A stretch of 64,000 bases of DNA from Desulfobacter curvatus DSM 3379 (GTDB taxonomy: Bacteria > Desulfobacterota > Desulfobacteria > Desulfobacterales > Desulfobacteraceae), in NCBI RefSeq assembly GCF_000373985.1, contig NZ_KB893090.1:51964-115963 (forward strand). Reading direction: 5' to 3'. Every line of letters begins with the position of its first letter. The stretch's first letter is position 1. The position numbers and the translations under genes are program-made. Below the pieces are notes generated by a model that saw only the letters and a program-made list of their open reading frames with translations, was not told where the DNA came from and searched no databases. Of this stretch, positions 33,829 through 42,529 are shown piece by piece.

Positions 33829-35730
33829 TCAATCGGCGATATCCAACAAATGGGCATTTTCCTCAAGAATTTCGATTACATCCGCCAAAGAATGCTTGAT
33901 GAATTGGGTATTGAAATTAGGGAATAATTTTTTCATGGCAATCATGTGATCTACCTTAAACTGCTGATTCAGTTTCTTCATTGCCTGTTCATTTGCGTCA
34001 GGGTCATTTTTTAGGGCAACCATATTGGAAAGATAATCCGAGAAACCGATCATGGCGGCAAATAATGAATACTCCCCGGCAGCCGACGGCTGATGGTGAA
34101 AGGCGGCGGCATGAACTAGGGGATCCGGTAGATTCCAATTTTCTCCAATGCTTTTTCCGATCTTACCGTGGTCCATTCCCAGAATTTCCTGCTCAATGGC
34201 ACTGATGGGAACGGCACTCTCCGCCGCACGTGCCAGAATCGTCGTATATAACTGCGAAAAATTTTCGATCAGATAGACCTTGCCCAGATCATGGAGGAGC
34301 CCGGCAGTAAAAATTCCCATATCTTTGAATTGGGGCAGATCCCGACAAAGATACTTTGCGATTAAGGCGGTTCCCATGGAGTGACGCCACAGGGCTTTGG
34401 GATCCTTCAAGCCTTTGAGATCCGCATTCAGAAACGATTCTGATAATGAGAGGCCAAAGGCCATGTTTACTACTTCCTCGGTTCCCATCAGTACAACCGC
34501 ATCCTTGATGGAGCTGATTTTATTGCTCAACCCGTAAAAGGGTGAATTGACAATTTTCAATATTTTTATAGTTAATGCGGGCGTCAGAACTATTTTTTCC
34601 ACAATATCATCCAGCGTAGAATCGGGATCGGACGCCACACTGTATGCCTGCATGGCTACGGATGGCAGGGTAAAAATGGATTCCACCCGGTTCAGGTGTA
34701 ACCCGACTTTTTCCATGTTCACCTGCCTGCCTTTGAGACGTTCAGCAAGCTGCATCCGGCTGATCATTCTGTGAACGATTCTTTTTGCGGTATCGACATC
34801 TTTCGGGGGTGATTGCTTTTTCATTTGTTCCGCCAAATAAGATGTCAGATGGGAATCGTAGGGGAGTTGGAGAAAAAATTTTTTCTGATCGGATATGGAA
34901 ATTCTACTCAGCGCACCCCATAGCACATCAGGGGGCAACGCCGTAAGTTCATTGTAAAATTCCCCCTTGGCTTTATTAAAACAAAGGGTTAATTGTTGAA
35001 AATCTGAAAGGGAACCATTGGTTTGCCGGGGGGGATCGTTCCGGGGAGAAATCGTCTCTCTTTTTTTCTCACCGTCGTTTATGCTTTTCCTATGGGAGAC
35101 CGGATTTTTTTGGGCAATCGCCATCAGTTCATAAAAGGATTTTCCATCGTCAGGTATCACTGCAAATCCGATACGGACCGAAATATTTTTCTGGATATGC
35201 TTTTCCATACAATATACGATTTTTTTAAACACAACATTGCAAGAATCTCGATCCGTGGCAAAACCCAGCAGGACAAAGGTGGTGTCATCAATAACAAAAA
35301 CAGAATCGCTAAACCGGAACATATTCTCGATTTCTTCTTGCTTTCCCAAAAGGGACGGCAAGAAGAAACCCTCTCTAACCGGTTCCACCGTCACATAGAA
35401 AAGCGATGTTTCAACACCGGCGCGCAGGGTTTTGCTGAATTCTTTGGAGATCCATTTCAACTGCCGGGGATCAATGGCGAAAGGAATCCTTTTGTCCTTG
35501 ATCACCGGGATTACGTCACACTCCACATCAAGGTTAAAAAGATATTTGCGGGCAACCTCCACATTTTCCTTGCTGTTAAAATCCCCCAGAACTGCAGGGG
35601 GATGTCGAAGAATATGTGCTACTTTTTCAGGGGAAAGTTGGAACTCCTTTCTCAAAAAACGGGGCAATTCAACGTGGTGTCCTCCGGTATTGCACTTTTT
35701 CAGAATCACCCTGTGAAACGTTTGCATCAT
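33829..35730 (-). CDS. HDOD-domain signalling protein
   Basis: 633 residues. An HDOD domain lies in the C-terminal part (about 345-550): LPSVAMQAYSVASDPDSTLD, KILKIVNSPFYGLSNKISSI, KDAVVLMGTEEVVNMAF and the HD-like FTAGLLHDLGKVYL. The N-terminal 300 residues include a segment resembling a degenerate signalling domain (VETSLFYVTVEPV to VRIGFAVIPDDGKSFYELM, read in parts), similar to the end of a GGDEF domain without its catalytic motif; this is a guess. No membrane segments. Such proteins act in regulatory networks, often with chemotaxis or c-di-GMP signalling. It precedes the cyclase gene on the same strand by 46 bp. Confidence 0.75.
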   Translation of the reverse strand: MMQTFHRVILKKCNTGGHHVELPRFLRKEFQLSPEKVAHILRHPPAVLGDFNSKENVEVARKYLFNLDVECDVIPVIKDKRIPFAIDPRQLKWISKEFSKTLRAGVETSLFYVTVEPVREGFFLPSLLGKQEEIENMFRFSDSVFVIDDTTFVLLGFATDRDSCNVVFKKIVYCMEKHIQKNISVRIGFAVIPDDGKSFYELMAIAQKNPVSHRKSINDGEKKRETISPRNDPPRQTNGSLSDFQQLTLCFNKAKGEFYNELTALPPDVLWGALSRISISDQKKFFLQLPYDSHLTSYLAEQMKKQSPPKDVDTAKRIVHRMISRMQLAERLKGRQVNMEKVGLHLNRVESIFTLPSVAMQAYSVASDPDSTLDDIVEKIVLTPALTIKILKIVNSPFYGLSNKISSIKDAVVLMGTEEVVNMAFGLSLSESFLNADLKGLKDPKALWRHSMGTALIAKYLCRDLPQFKDMGIFTAGLLHDLGKVYLIENFSQLYTTILARAAESAVPISAIEQEILGMDHGKIGKSIGENWNLPDPLVHAAAFHHQPSAAGEYSLFAAMIGFSDYLSNMVALKNDPDANEQAMKKLNQQFKVDHMIAMKKLFPNFNTQFIKHSLADVIEILEENAHLLDIAD

Positions 35731-35849
35731 CGTTAGTAGTTCCAGGCTCGTGTGTCAAAATAATTGTTCATGATAAAACTGACTGATTGTATAGATTTCC
35801 AATAACACAGTGAAGGTATTGAAGCAACTGGAATGCCTAAATTCATCGC

Positions 35850-36593
35850 CTATTCTATGATATCTGTTTTTTTAAGTTCTGCACACAGCCAGCTGAACCA
35901 TTTCCCATTGGGAAAAAATTCTAGATGCTCATAGGTTTGAGGGGTAAAAATCACGGAGAAAAAACGGGTGTGACTGGGCATGGCCACAAACAGGACGGCA
36001 ATGAGCATATAAATGGCGATGGTTTCCTTAATGTTTTTAATGCTCCCGAATTTAAATGCCGAGCCGGAAGATTTTTTCGCTTTTAAGCTTATAAAATTGA
36101 GACCGCACAGTTCATCAAGTATCAGGTGCAAGATCGAACCGCCAAAAACAAACCCCCCGGCCATCCAGGAGACAAAGTCATTGAAATGAAACACACGGTT
36201 CAGACCGATCGCAGCCATGCAACCAAAGGCCACTGACGCCGGAATGGAATGGATAATGCCCCGGTGTACCGTCAACTTTGTAAATAAAGAAAAAATAAAA
36301 ATTTTTATGAAAATGAAGCTTGCCGCCCAGATGATGAGCAGCTCGATCACCGTGTTGTCCGCCCGCTGCTTGAACATGACTAAAAAGGATATCAATGTCG
36401 CAATAAATGTAAACAGTAATCGGACCGTTAAAGAACTGTCTGAATCAATGTCCGGCAACAGGCCGCCCACCACGCCCATAATAAAGTAAAGCAGCACTTC
36501 CTGGGGCGATGCTATTGCGGCTGCGAACAGCATTGTTGCCGCAATGCTGCTTCCGATGCTTGACACAGTGAGATGTGTTTTAAAATCCGCCAC
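35850..36593 (-). CDS. YdjM-like membrane protein (DUF457 family)
   Basis: 247 residues with about six hydrophobic segments. The family pattern of membrane-bound metal-dependent hydrolases is visible: FKTHLTVSSIGS near the N-terminus, GGLLPDIDSDSS near 42, TVHRGIIHSIPAS near 112 and GGSILHLILDELCG near 150, which supply His and Asp metal ligands. The E. coli relative is LexA-regulated, but I see no LexA box upstream here. A membrane phospholipase-like role is only inferred from the family. Monocistronic. Confidence 0.75.
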   Translation of the reverse strand: MADFKTHLTVSSIGSSIAATMLFAAAIASPQEVLLYFIMGVVGGLLPDIDSDSSLTVRLLFTFIATLISFLVMFKQRADNTVIELLIIWAASFIFIKIFIFSLFTKLTVHRGIIHSIPASVAFGCMAAIGLNRVFHFNDFVSWMAGGFVFGGSILHLILDELCGLNFISLKAKKSSGSAFKFGSIKNIKETIAIYMLIAVLFVAMPSHTRFFSVIFTPQTYEHLEFFPNGKWFSWLCAELKKTDIIE

Positions 36594-36850
36594 AGGTTAA
36601 ACCGGATCATTATCCTTGAAATGCGTTTTTTTAAGGCCGTCCAAAAGTCATGTTTTGTGCAAGAACGTATACATTCGTTAAATTCGGGTTGTTACTTTCA
36701 ACCTTTGTCGAGGAGAGCCCAGGCACAGGACCAAGGCCGCCTGTGGCCGTTATAGCACATAGGACTCAAATTTGTAACTCCACTTTCAGTTCTTAAATTC
36801 CAACGATAGATAAAAAGTTTTATATACTGTTGGGGCGACTCTTCATTGCC

Positions 36851-36879
36851 TTGACATACCCGCTTCGATAATTTAATCA
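36851..36879 (+). promoter_or_regulatory. Possible sigma-70 promoter of hydrolase gene
   Basis: TTGACA (36851-36856), a 17-bp spacer and TAATCA (36874-36879), with the start codon at 36931. The rest of the 337-bp gap 36594-36930 contains no other feature that I can see. Confidence 0.4.
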
Positions 36880-36930
36880 ATTACTCAAGATGTGATCCTA
36901 CTTCTTAATAACATTGGGTAGGGAGTGTTT

Positions 36931-37683
36931 ATGGATAATTTACTTGATCATCCGTTAATTGAGCAGCGTTATTTTTTTCCGCGTAAGGGGTTTTTTGCCG
37001 ACCCTTTTTGGGTGGATGTTGATGGTGCCAGATTAGCATGCAGCTATCATGAAATTAATCCCGAGGCGAAAACGCTAGTACATTTTCACGGCAATGGTGA
37101 GATTGTTGATGACTGGCGCGGTGATTTTGTTGCCTTAATAAATCAGATGGGCTGCAATTGTTTGCTTGCAGAATTGCGCGGGTATGGGCAATCAAGTGGT
37201 CAGGCGCAATTGGGGAAAATGATCAGCGATGTCGCACCAACCATTGAAGCATTAAAATGTAAACCAAAGGATTTGATTTTTTTCGGCCGCAGTGTCGGTT
37301 CTATTTTTGCCCTTGAGGCTGCAGCGCGCTTTCCTGATGCTGCCGGACTAGTCCTTGAAAGTGCTGTTGCCGATGTGCTTGAGCGTTTGTTGTTGCGGGT
37401 TCACCCCGATGAACTCAATGTTGAATTGCCTACATTACGCGATGCAGTGGAGCAGCAGCTTAATCATCAGCAGAAAATAGCTCTATTTAAAGGTGATGTG
37501 CTCGTAATGCACACAGTTCATGATGGCTTGATTGATGTGAGTCACGGTCAGCGACTATATGACTGGGCAACAGCGCGTAAAACCATTAAACTGTTTGATC
37601 GGGGCGATCACAACACTATTATGATGTTTAATGCCAGAGAATATTTTTCGTGTTTGCAAGATTTTATCCAAAGTTTGGACTAA
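36931..37683 (+). CDS. Alpha/beta hydrolase (serine esterase type)
   Basis: 250 residues from the ATG at 36931, which sits 5 bp after gggag; a GTG at 36925 overlaps that box. The fold markers are present: oxyanion-region HFHGNGE near 55, ELRGYGQSSG near 88, the nucleophile elbow FGRSVGS near 120, a late acid region (HTVHDGLIDVSHG) and the catalytic His in DRGDHNTIM near 230. Cytoplasmic, no signal peptide. Substrate unknown. Codon use is more AT-rich than that of neighbouring genes and the gene stands alone, so acquisition by transfer is possible. It is convergent with the RlmL-like gene. Confidence 0.8.
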   Translation: MDNLLDHPLIEQRYFFPRKGFFADPFWVDVDGARLACSYHEINPEAKTLVHFHGNGEIVDDWRGDFVALINQMGCNCLLAELRGYGQSSGQAQLGKMISDVAPTIEALKCKPKDLIFFGRSVGSIFALEAAARFPDAAGLVLESAVADVLERLLLRVHPDELNVELPTLRDAVEQQLNHQQKIALFKGDVLVMHTVHDGLIDVSHGQRLYDWATARKTIKLFDRGDHNTIMMFNAREYFSCLQDFIQSLD

Positions 37684-37723
37684 CTGCCATGCCTTTCATA
37701 TGAAAAGACCTTCACAGTTCAGT

Positions 37724-38965
37724 TTACCTGCTGATCACACCGATGGCGGTATAAAGATCAAGTCCGCCATGGAAAAGGGGCATGGTCGACAGACCCAGGT
37801 TCAGCGCCTGGAATTCTTTTCTGCCCGGGCAGACAATTCCTGCCCGCCATCCTTTGAAATCAGCAGCCAGCTTGTGTCCGATCTCTTTATAAAGGACTGT
37901 GACGTCATCATTTCTATCCAGACGGATGCCGTAGGGTGGATTGAGGACTACTACGCCCTGATGGTTTGTAACGGGTGGAGGCTTTATGTTGAAAAAATCA
38001 TCACAGACGGGACAGATGCGCTGGAACGCCTTGTGTCGGGTACAGGTCTGTTTCAGGTGGTCAATGGCTGTCCGGTCCAGATCTCGTGCCGAAATGGGAG
38101 GCAGGGGGCGGGTATCCATGCACGCCCCGGCTGCTGCCATAAGTTTGTTACGGGCATAGGCGATACTTTTTTCCTCAAATCCCGGCCAGGTTTCAAAAGC
38201 GAATGATCTGAGTGCCCCTGGGGGCAGTGCACATTGCATCATGGCGCCCTCCAAGCTGAAGGTGCCGGAGCCGCACATGGGGTCGACAAGCGTGTCTTTT
38301 TCAGATAGGCCCAGCCGGGTCAGAATGGCAAAGGCCAGGGTTTCACGCAACGGTGCTTTGACAATTTTTTCTTTAACGCCCCGTTTGTATAAAGGCGTTC
38401 CGGACATGTCCAGGGATAGTTCAAATCTGTTATTCTCCCCGCGTACCATCAGGGTTTGCGGGGTAATTGCGGCTGGGTCGGTGATGTCGTGACGCCGGGA
38501 TGCATCTTTTAAAAACAGCCGGTCATGAACAATGGGGCTGATCCGGTCGGCAATGGCTGTGGAGTGATACAGGCGTGATTTGTGGGTGGTGACCCTGATA
38601 TCGGGCAGAGCCTGGAGCGGCAGGTACAATTCCCAGTCAATGGCTTTAATTTGTTCTTCAAGCCGCCTGAAACCGTCTGCCTTGAATGATGCAAGACGCA
38701 TGAGAATCCGTGTGGATGATCCCATCAGAATATTGGCCAGACAGGCGGTTTTCAGCCGCGTTTTGAATTCGATACCCCCGGAGCGTACCTTAATATCATT
38801 GATCTTGTAATGAGCGGAGAATAGTTCCTCCGCCTTTTGGGACACTTGTGAGACCTCTTTTTCACAAATACCACCAAGGCCTGGTGGACATACGGCGAAA
38901 AAAACGTGGGGTCTTGCAGAAATACGGCGTTTTATACGTTTTTCAAAGGCTGAAGAATTTTGCAC
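37724..38965 (-). CDS. rlmL: RlmL-like 23S rRNA m2G2445 methyltransferase
   Basis: 413 residues from GTG at 38965. The open frame extends to 39166, but that extension lies entirely within the FmdB-like gene, so the downstream GTG, 13 bp after that gene's stop, is chosen. A THUMP domain is at about 20-180 (FFAVCPPGLGG, VRSGGIEFKTRL, HKSRLYHSTAIADRI). The methyltransferase domain has LVDPMCGSGTFSLEGA for SAM binding and VLNPPYGIRL as the N-P-P-Y catalytic motif. It matches the N-terminal half of E. coli RlmKL. The partner half is a separate gene at 30354-31331. Confidence 0.85.
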   Translation of the reverse strand: MQNSSAFEKRIKRRISARPHVFFAVCPPGLGGICEKEVSQVSQKAEELFSAHYKINDIKVRSGGIEFKTRLKTACLANILMGSSTRILMRLASFKADGFRRLEEQIKAIDWELYLPLQALPDIRVTTHKSRLYHSTAIADRISPIVHDRLFLKDASRRHDITDPAAITPQTLMVRGENNRFELSLDMSGTPLYKRGVKEKIVKAPLRETLAFAILTRLGLSEKDTLVDPMCGSGTFSLEGAMMQCALPPGALRSFAFETWPGFEEKSIAYARNKLMAAAGACMDTRPLPPISARDLDRTAIDHLKQTCTRHKAFQRICPVCDDFFNIKPPPVTNHQGVVVLNPPYGIRLDRNDDVTVLYKEIGHKLAADFKGWRAGIVCPGRKEFQALNLGLSTMPLFHGGLDLYTAIGVISR

Positions 38966-38978
38966 AATCGTCTTTAAT

Positions 38979-39233
38979 TTAAAAAGTCCTGCCGCAGCAG
39001 GAACCAGGACCGGCACACCCGCTTTTCTCCCCAGGCCTGGAGCCACAGCAGGCTGTGTCATTGGGGCCGGGCAGGGAACTGCCGGAATTGCCTGAAAAAC
39101 TTGAGTGGGCTGCCATAAGTTTTTTAAGGCGGGTAGAACCGCATTCAGGACAGACAGCCTGGTCATCCCGGCTGGTCATGAGCAGTTCAACGATCCGGTT
39201 GCATTCCGGACAATGAAAGTCATATAAAGGCAT
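38979..39233 (-). CDS. FmdB-like zinc ribbon protein
   Basis: 84 residues. The N-terminus MPLYDFHCPECNRIVELL and CPECGSTRLKKLM give the two CxxC pairs of the FmdB/zinc-ribbon family of putative regulators. The C-terminal half is rich in Ser, Gly, Pro and Cys (CCGSRPGEKSGCAGPGSCCG), a feature seen in homologues from anaerobes. The ATG is preceded by aaaaggagg. It lies upstream of the RlmL-like gene (13 bp) and is separated from the ORP-type genes by a hairpin. Role unknown; the zinc-binding call is solid. Confidence 0.85.
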   Translation of the reverse strand: MPLYDFHCPECNRIVELLMTSRDDQAVCPECGSTRLKKLMAAHSSFSGNSGSSLPGPNDTACCGSRPGEKSGCAGPGSCCGRTF

Positions 39234-39275
39234 AACACCTCCTTTTTTTGTAATTATTGTCTAAATGAAAAACCC

Positions 39276-39331
39276 GTGTTTGGACAGCTCGTTAGCGGGG
39301 CGTATGCCTCTCAATCGAGCTGTCCAAACAC
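39276..39331 (-). terminator. Hairpin terminating the ORP-type operon
   Basis: A perfect 16-bp stem (39276-39291 with 39316-39331) has a 24-nt loop. On the minus strand it is followed by GGGTTTTTCATTT, consistent with intrinsic termination before the FmdB-like gene. Confidence 0.65.
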
Positions 39332-39344
39332 TAAATGGAGAACA

Positions 39345-39416
39345 CCCTGTGCTGGTGACACCTTCTTTAATGAGACGGGGGTAAGATAGGGGCAAAAAGA
39401 TGTCACCAAAACAGGG
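39345..39416 (-). other. Second structured intergenic element
   Basis: CCCTGT (39345-39350) and GGTGACA (39354-39360) pair with ACAGGG (39411-39416) and TGTCACC (39401-39407), enclosing about 40 nt. It lies just after the stop of the NifX-like gene and before the terminator hairpin on the same strand. It may be a 3' stability element or an RNA motif. Confidence 0.4.
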
Positions 39417-39438
39417 CGCACTCCATACTAATTACAGT

Positions 39439-39798
39439 CTACCAGTGCCCTTCGGTATTGGCGTCGTCGGCAAAGGTGAATTTTCCGGCTTTATAGTCTT
39501 CAACCGCACTCCTGATGGTACCTGTGGCGTCATTTGCTACTTTGACGCCCGCACTATCAAGGGTTTTGAATGCATTGGGTCCGCAGAACCCTGTGAGCAG
39601 CACTTCAGCACCTTTGTCACAGATGGACGAGGCCGCTGTAATGCCTGCGCCCTTAAATGCATTTTTATTTTCAGAGTTGTCAATGATCTCAAAATCCAGA
39701 GTGTCTGTGTCCACCACAATGATGTAAGCAGCTCTGCCGAATCTCGGGTCCACCTGGGCATCGAGGTCTTTGCCAGTTGATGTGATCGCTATTTTCAT
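39439..39798 (-). CDS. NifX/NifB-family (DinitroFeMo-Co) protein, ORP-like
   Basis: 119 residues, a single domain of the dinitrogenase iron-molybdenum cofactor family (MKIAITSTGKDLDAQVDPRFGRAAYI, read in parts; VLLTGFCGPNAF; AVEDYKAGKF). Members bind metal-sulfur clusters; the orange protein (ORP) of Desulfovibrio belongs here. It is the last gene of a five-gene minus-strand cluster with two ferredoxin-containing ATPases, matching the ORP operon layout. No nitrogenase genes are near, so a nitrogenase role is unlikely. A role in the ORP complex, linked in Desulfovibrio to cell division, is inferred. Confidence 0.8.
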   Translation of the reverse strand: MKIAITSTGKDLDAQVDPRFGRAAYIIVVDTDTLDFEIIDNSENKNAFKGAGITAASSICDKGAEVLLTGFCGPNAFKTLDSAGVKVANDATGTIRSAVEDYKAGKFTFADDANTEGHW

Positions 39799-39817
39799 TG
39801 TATTTTCCTAAAAAGTA

Positions 39818-40204
39818 TTAGCGCGCGCCACCGCCACCGCCGCAGACTTGATCATTTCGAATCTGCTCAAGTTTGCCGGCAATCAGGTCCATGACAACAG
39901 GCTCAATATCCGGGCGCTGATCATCATGATAGACATCAATACCCACCTGGCGGAATCCCATGAGCGGCCGCATGCCGATACCGCCCACGATCAGGGCATT
40001 TACCCGGTGTTCGGCCAGAAGGTTTACAGGTACCATGCAGCCGCCTTGGGCGTGCTCCTGGTTGGCAACGGTGGATACCGTTTCAATTTTGCCGTCTTTG
40101 ACATCCACGAAGGTGAATACGTCACAATGTCCGAAATGGCCTGCACGGGTACCGGAAAGTCCTCCGTCACCATTGGAGGGGATTGCAATTCTACCGTTTT
40201 CCAT
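39818..40204 (-). CDS. NifX/NifB-family (DinitroFeMo-Co) protein
   Basis: 128 residues of the same family as its downstream neighbour: RIAIPSNGDGGLSGTRAGHFGHCD, read in parts, then VDVKDGKIE, ANQEHAQGGCMVPVNLLAEH and GGIGMRPLMGF. The tail is VCGGGGGAR, a Gly-rich Cys-containing end frequent in this family. The ATG follows taaggag. Spacing to the next gene is 19 bp. It most likely carries or delivers a metal-sulfur cluster within the ORP-type system. The two family copies differ enough not to be a recent duplication. Confidence 0.82.
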   Translation of the reverse strand: MENGRIAIPSNGDGGLSGTRAGHFGHCDVFTFVDVKDGKIETVSTVANQEHAQGGCMVPVNLLAEHRVNALIVGGIGMRPLMGFRQVGIDVYHDDQRPDIEPVVMDLIAGKLEQIRNDQVCGGGGGAR

Positions 40205-40278
40205 AATTTTTACTTACTCCTTTACTTATGTATATTGAATCTTAAAAGAACAGTGTCCTTTTGTTTATTTTGTCATGC

Positions 40279-41178
40279 TTAGCACAATCTGTCTATTTTC
40301 ATGGCCGGGTGCGCCATGACCCGCTCCCAGATCTGTTTGATTTGTGCTGCAGCAGGACTGTCACCATGGGTTTCCATGATGGATTTGCCCTGGACCATGG
40401 CTTCTGTGAATGCCGGATCAAAGGGGATTTTCCCCACAAATTCCATATTCCTTTTTTCGGCAATGGTTTCAATGGCTTTGGCCTGATCCAAATTTAAATC
40501 ATATTTATTGATGCAGACCATGGCCGGTAATTTAAAATAGGCTGCCAGCTGGGCCACACGTTCCAAATCATGGATGCCTGAAACCGTGGGCTCGGTCACG
40601 ATAAGAACTGCGTTGGCCTGCCCAATGGAGGCAATAACCGGGCACCCGATACCCGGAGGGCCGTCCGTGAGCAGAAGGTCAATGCGCTTCGCAAGTACGC
40701 GTTTTCTGGCCTCGTCCCTCACCAGGGCCACCAACCGGCCTGAGTTTTCTTCAGCAATACCCAACCGGGCATGGATCATCTCCCCGAAGCGGGTTTTTGA
40801 AGCAAACCACTGGCCGCAGATTTTTTCCTCAAACTTAATGGCTGATTCAGGACATAGATCTGCGCAGACCCCGCAGCCTTCACAGTCAAGACCGTCAATA
40901 TGGAAGATCCCTGCGTCTTGAACCGGTTTTACGGCGTCAAATCTGCAAAGTTCCATACACAGGCCGCAGCCGGTGCAGGCGTCAGGGATAATTTCGGCCT
41001 CATAGCCGCCTGCAAAATCATGCGTCTCACGAATGTCCGGGTCCATAATCAGGTGCAGGTCTGCTGCATCCACATCCGCGTCACACAGCATCATATTTTC
41101 GGCAAGGCTTGCAAACGCTGATGTTAAACTGGTTTTTCCGGTTCCGCCTTTGCCGCTTAAAATAACAAGTTCTTTCAT
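40279..41178 (-). CDS. MinD/Mrp-family ATPase with inserted 2x[4Fe-4S] ferredoxin domain
   Basis: 299 residues. The deviant Walker A SGKGGTGKTS is at residues 8-17. The inserted ferredoxin domain (about 60-120) has CTGCGLCMELCRFDAV and CEGCGVCADLCPESAI, enough for two [4Fe-4S] clusters. The switch region LTDGPPGIGCPVIAS lies near 170. It matches the paired ATPases of the Desulfovibrio ORP operon. Its start overlaps the stop of the upstream paralogue by one base, so the two are translationally coupled and probably form a heterodimer. Cytoplasmic. Confidence 0.88.
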   Translation of the reverse strand: MKELVILSGKGGTGKTSLTSAFASLAENMMLCDADVDAADLHLIMDPDIRETHDFAGGYEAEIIPDACTGCGLCMELCRFDAVKPVQDAGIFHIDGLDCEGCGVCADLCPESAIKFEEKICGQWFASKTRFGEMIHARLGIAEENSGRLVALVRDEARKRVLAKRIDLLLTDGPPGIGCPVIASIGQANAVLIVTEPTVSGIHDLERVAQLAAYFKLPAMVCINKYDLNLDQAKAIETIAEKRNMEFVGKIPFDPAFTEAMVQGKSIMETHGDSPAAAQIKQIWERVMAHPAMKIDRLC

Positions 41179-42038
41179 CAGGCAGCCCCCTTCCGGTTCA
41201 CGATTGCTTCAATGGATGTATACAGGTTTTTAAACATCTCTTTGTATTCCGGCAAAGTCTGGACAAGCAATTCTCCCTTTGAATAGGCCGAAGCAATGCG
41301 CTTATCAAATGGAATTTCAAGTAAAACCGGTATGTTTTCATTTTGGGCATACTTTTTGACATCATCATTGCCAAGGCCTGCCCGGTTGATCACAAGACCG
41401 CAGGGAATACCTAACAGCTTGACCGCTTCTACGGCCAGGGTCAGGTCATGCAGGCCAAAGGGCGTGGGCTCAGTGACCAGAAGCACAAAATCCGCTCCCT
41501 TCATAGAGGCAATCACGGGACAGGAAGTGCCCGGCGGGGCATCTATAATGGTCAGCGTTCTTTTTCCCTCAAGCTGCCGCACCTGTTTGATAACCGGCGG
41601 TGCCATAACCTGGCCGATATCCAAAAGGCCCCGGCCGAATAACGGGGTGTTGGGCAGACTCAGGCTGCCTGTTTCCACCGTGCCGATAAACCGGTCTGTT
41701 TCAGTGATGGCTTTTTCCGGACAGACAACCGTGCAGCCGCCACAGGAGTGGCAGAGTTCGGGAAAGGTTATCACCGTTTTCCCGGCTACGGCAATGGCAC
41801 CATACCGGCAGATTTCCATACATTTTTTGCAATAGGTGCAAAGACTGAGATCCACTTTGGGCACAGGTGCATTGACCTTTTGGGTTCCGGTAATGTCAGG
41901 GTTTAGAAAAAGATGGGCATTGGGTTCTTCCACGTCGCAGTCTAAAAGCATAAGGTCTGTATCAAGGCTCGCGCAAAGATTGGTGGCGACAGTGGTTTTG
42001 CCTGTGCCGCCTTTACCGCTTGCGATGCTGATAATCAT
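41178..42038 (-). CDS. MinD/Mrp-family ATPase with ferredoxin domain (second copy)
   Basis: 286 residues from the ATG at 42038, 9 bp after aaggag; the open frame continues 13 codons upstream to 42077 without such a signal. Walker A SGKGGTGKTT near residue 7. Ferredoxin motifs CTYCKKCMEICRYGAI and CHSCGGCTVVCPEKAI (about 65-105). Switch region IIDAPPGTSCPVIAS near 150. It is paralogous to the downstream gene and belongs with it to the ORP-type complex. Regulated with the whole operon by the sigma-54 promoter at 42530-42545 (inferred). Confidence 0.88.
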   Translation of the reverse strand: MIISIASGKGGTGKTTVATNLCASLDTDLMLLDCDVEEPNAHLFLNPDITGTQKVNAPVPKVDLSLCTYCKKCMEICRYGAIAVAGKTVITFPELCHSCGGCTVVCPEKAITETDRFIGTVETGSLSLPNTPLFGRGLLDIGQVMAPPVIKQVRQLEGKRTLTIIDAPPGTSCPVIASMKGADFVLLVTEPTPFGLHDLTLAVEAVKLLGIPCGLVINRAGLGNDDVKKYAQNENIPVLLEIPFDKRIASAYSKGELLVQTLPEYKEMFKNLYTSIEAIVNRKGAA

Positions 42039-42073
42039 ATCATTTATCTCCTTGCCGTTGCCGGCGTTTCCCA

Positions 42074-42457
42074 TCACCCAAGTAACCTGATTTTTTTCAA
42101 CTGGTCTTCCAGGTTTTTGGCATCATCCTCTCCCGGTTGAACTGACAGCTGCATCAGCACGCCGTATCCTTCATACACATCATGGAATTCTTTTTTATCC
42201 ATGGTGCCGGTAATCGCACAATTGGTCATGGGGCTTTGGGTGGTGACGGCCTCCACCAGGGCTTTGGCATTCATGTCCGGCAGGGTTTCTTCCATAATTA
42301 CCAGATCAATCCACTGCCCCTTGGGGGTATTGGTCATCAGGGATAAAAGTTCTTTGCCGGTTGCGCACCATTTTATTTCAATGCTGTGTTGGCCCAACAT
42401 CGGTTCAAGTCCCTTAAACTGAGCATTGTCCCTGCTTACAAATACCGCCTGTTTCAT
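42074..42457 (-). CDS. Receiver-like protein lacking the phospho-acceptor Asp
   Basis: 127 residues, first gene of the ORP-type operon. The layout resembles a response-regulator receiver (start KQAVFVSRDNAQF, then DLVIMEETLPDMNAKALVEAV, read in parts, then NCAITGTMDK), but the Asp expected at the phosphorylation site is replaced in MEETLPD, and the conserved Lys is not evident (MQLSVQP). It is therefore probably a phosphorylation-independent module, if the fold call is right. No DNA-binding domain. It ends 35 bp before the ATPase start. Confidence 0.5.
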   Translation of the reverse strand: MKQAVFVSRDNAQFKGLEPMLGQHSIEIKWCATGKELLSLMTNTPKGQWIDLVIMEETLPDMNAKALVEAVTTQSPMTNCAITGTMDKKEFHDVYEGYGVLMQLSVQPGEDDAKNLEDQLKKIRLLG

Positions 42458-42529
42458 TTTATATATCTCCAGTCTCGTTTAATCTAAATTGCCAAGATCC
42501 CCGGTCCGGGAATCTTCGGGTTAAAAGAT

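Noticed and set aside
38966..39166. N-terminal extension of the RlmL-like gene to 39166
   Set aside because: The extension lies wholly inside the FmdB-like zinc ribbon gene, which has a clear ribosome binding site and conserved Cys pairs; a GTG start at 38965 fits better.
39439..40204. Nitrogen fixation cluster because of NifX/NifB-family genes
   Set aside because: No nitrogenase or nifENB gene is present and the neighbours match the ORP-type operon instead.
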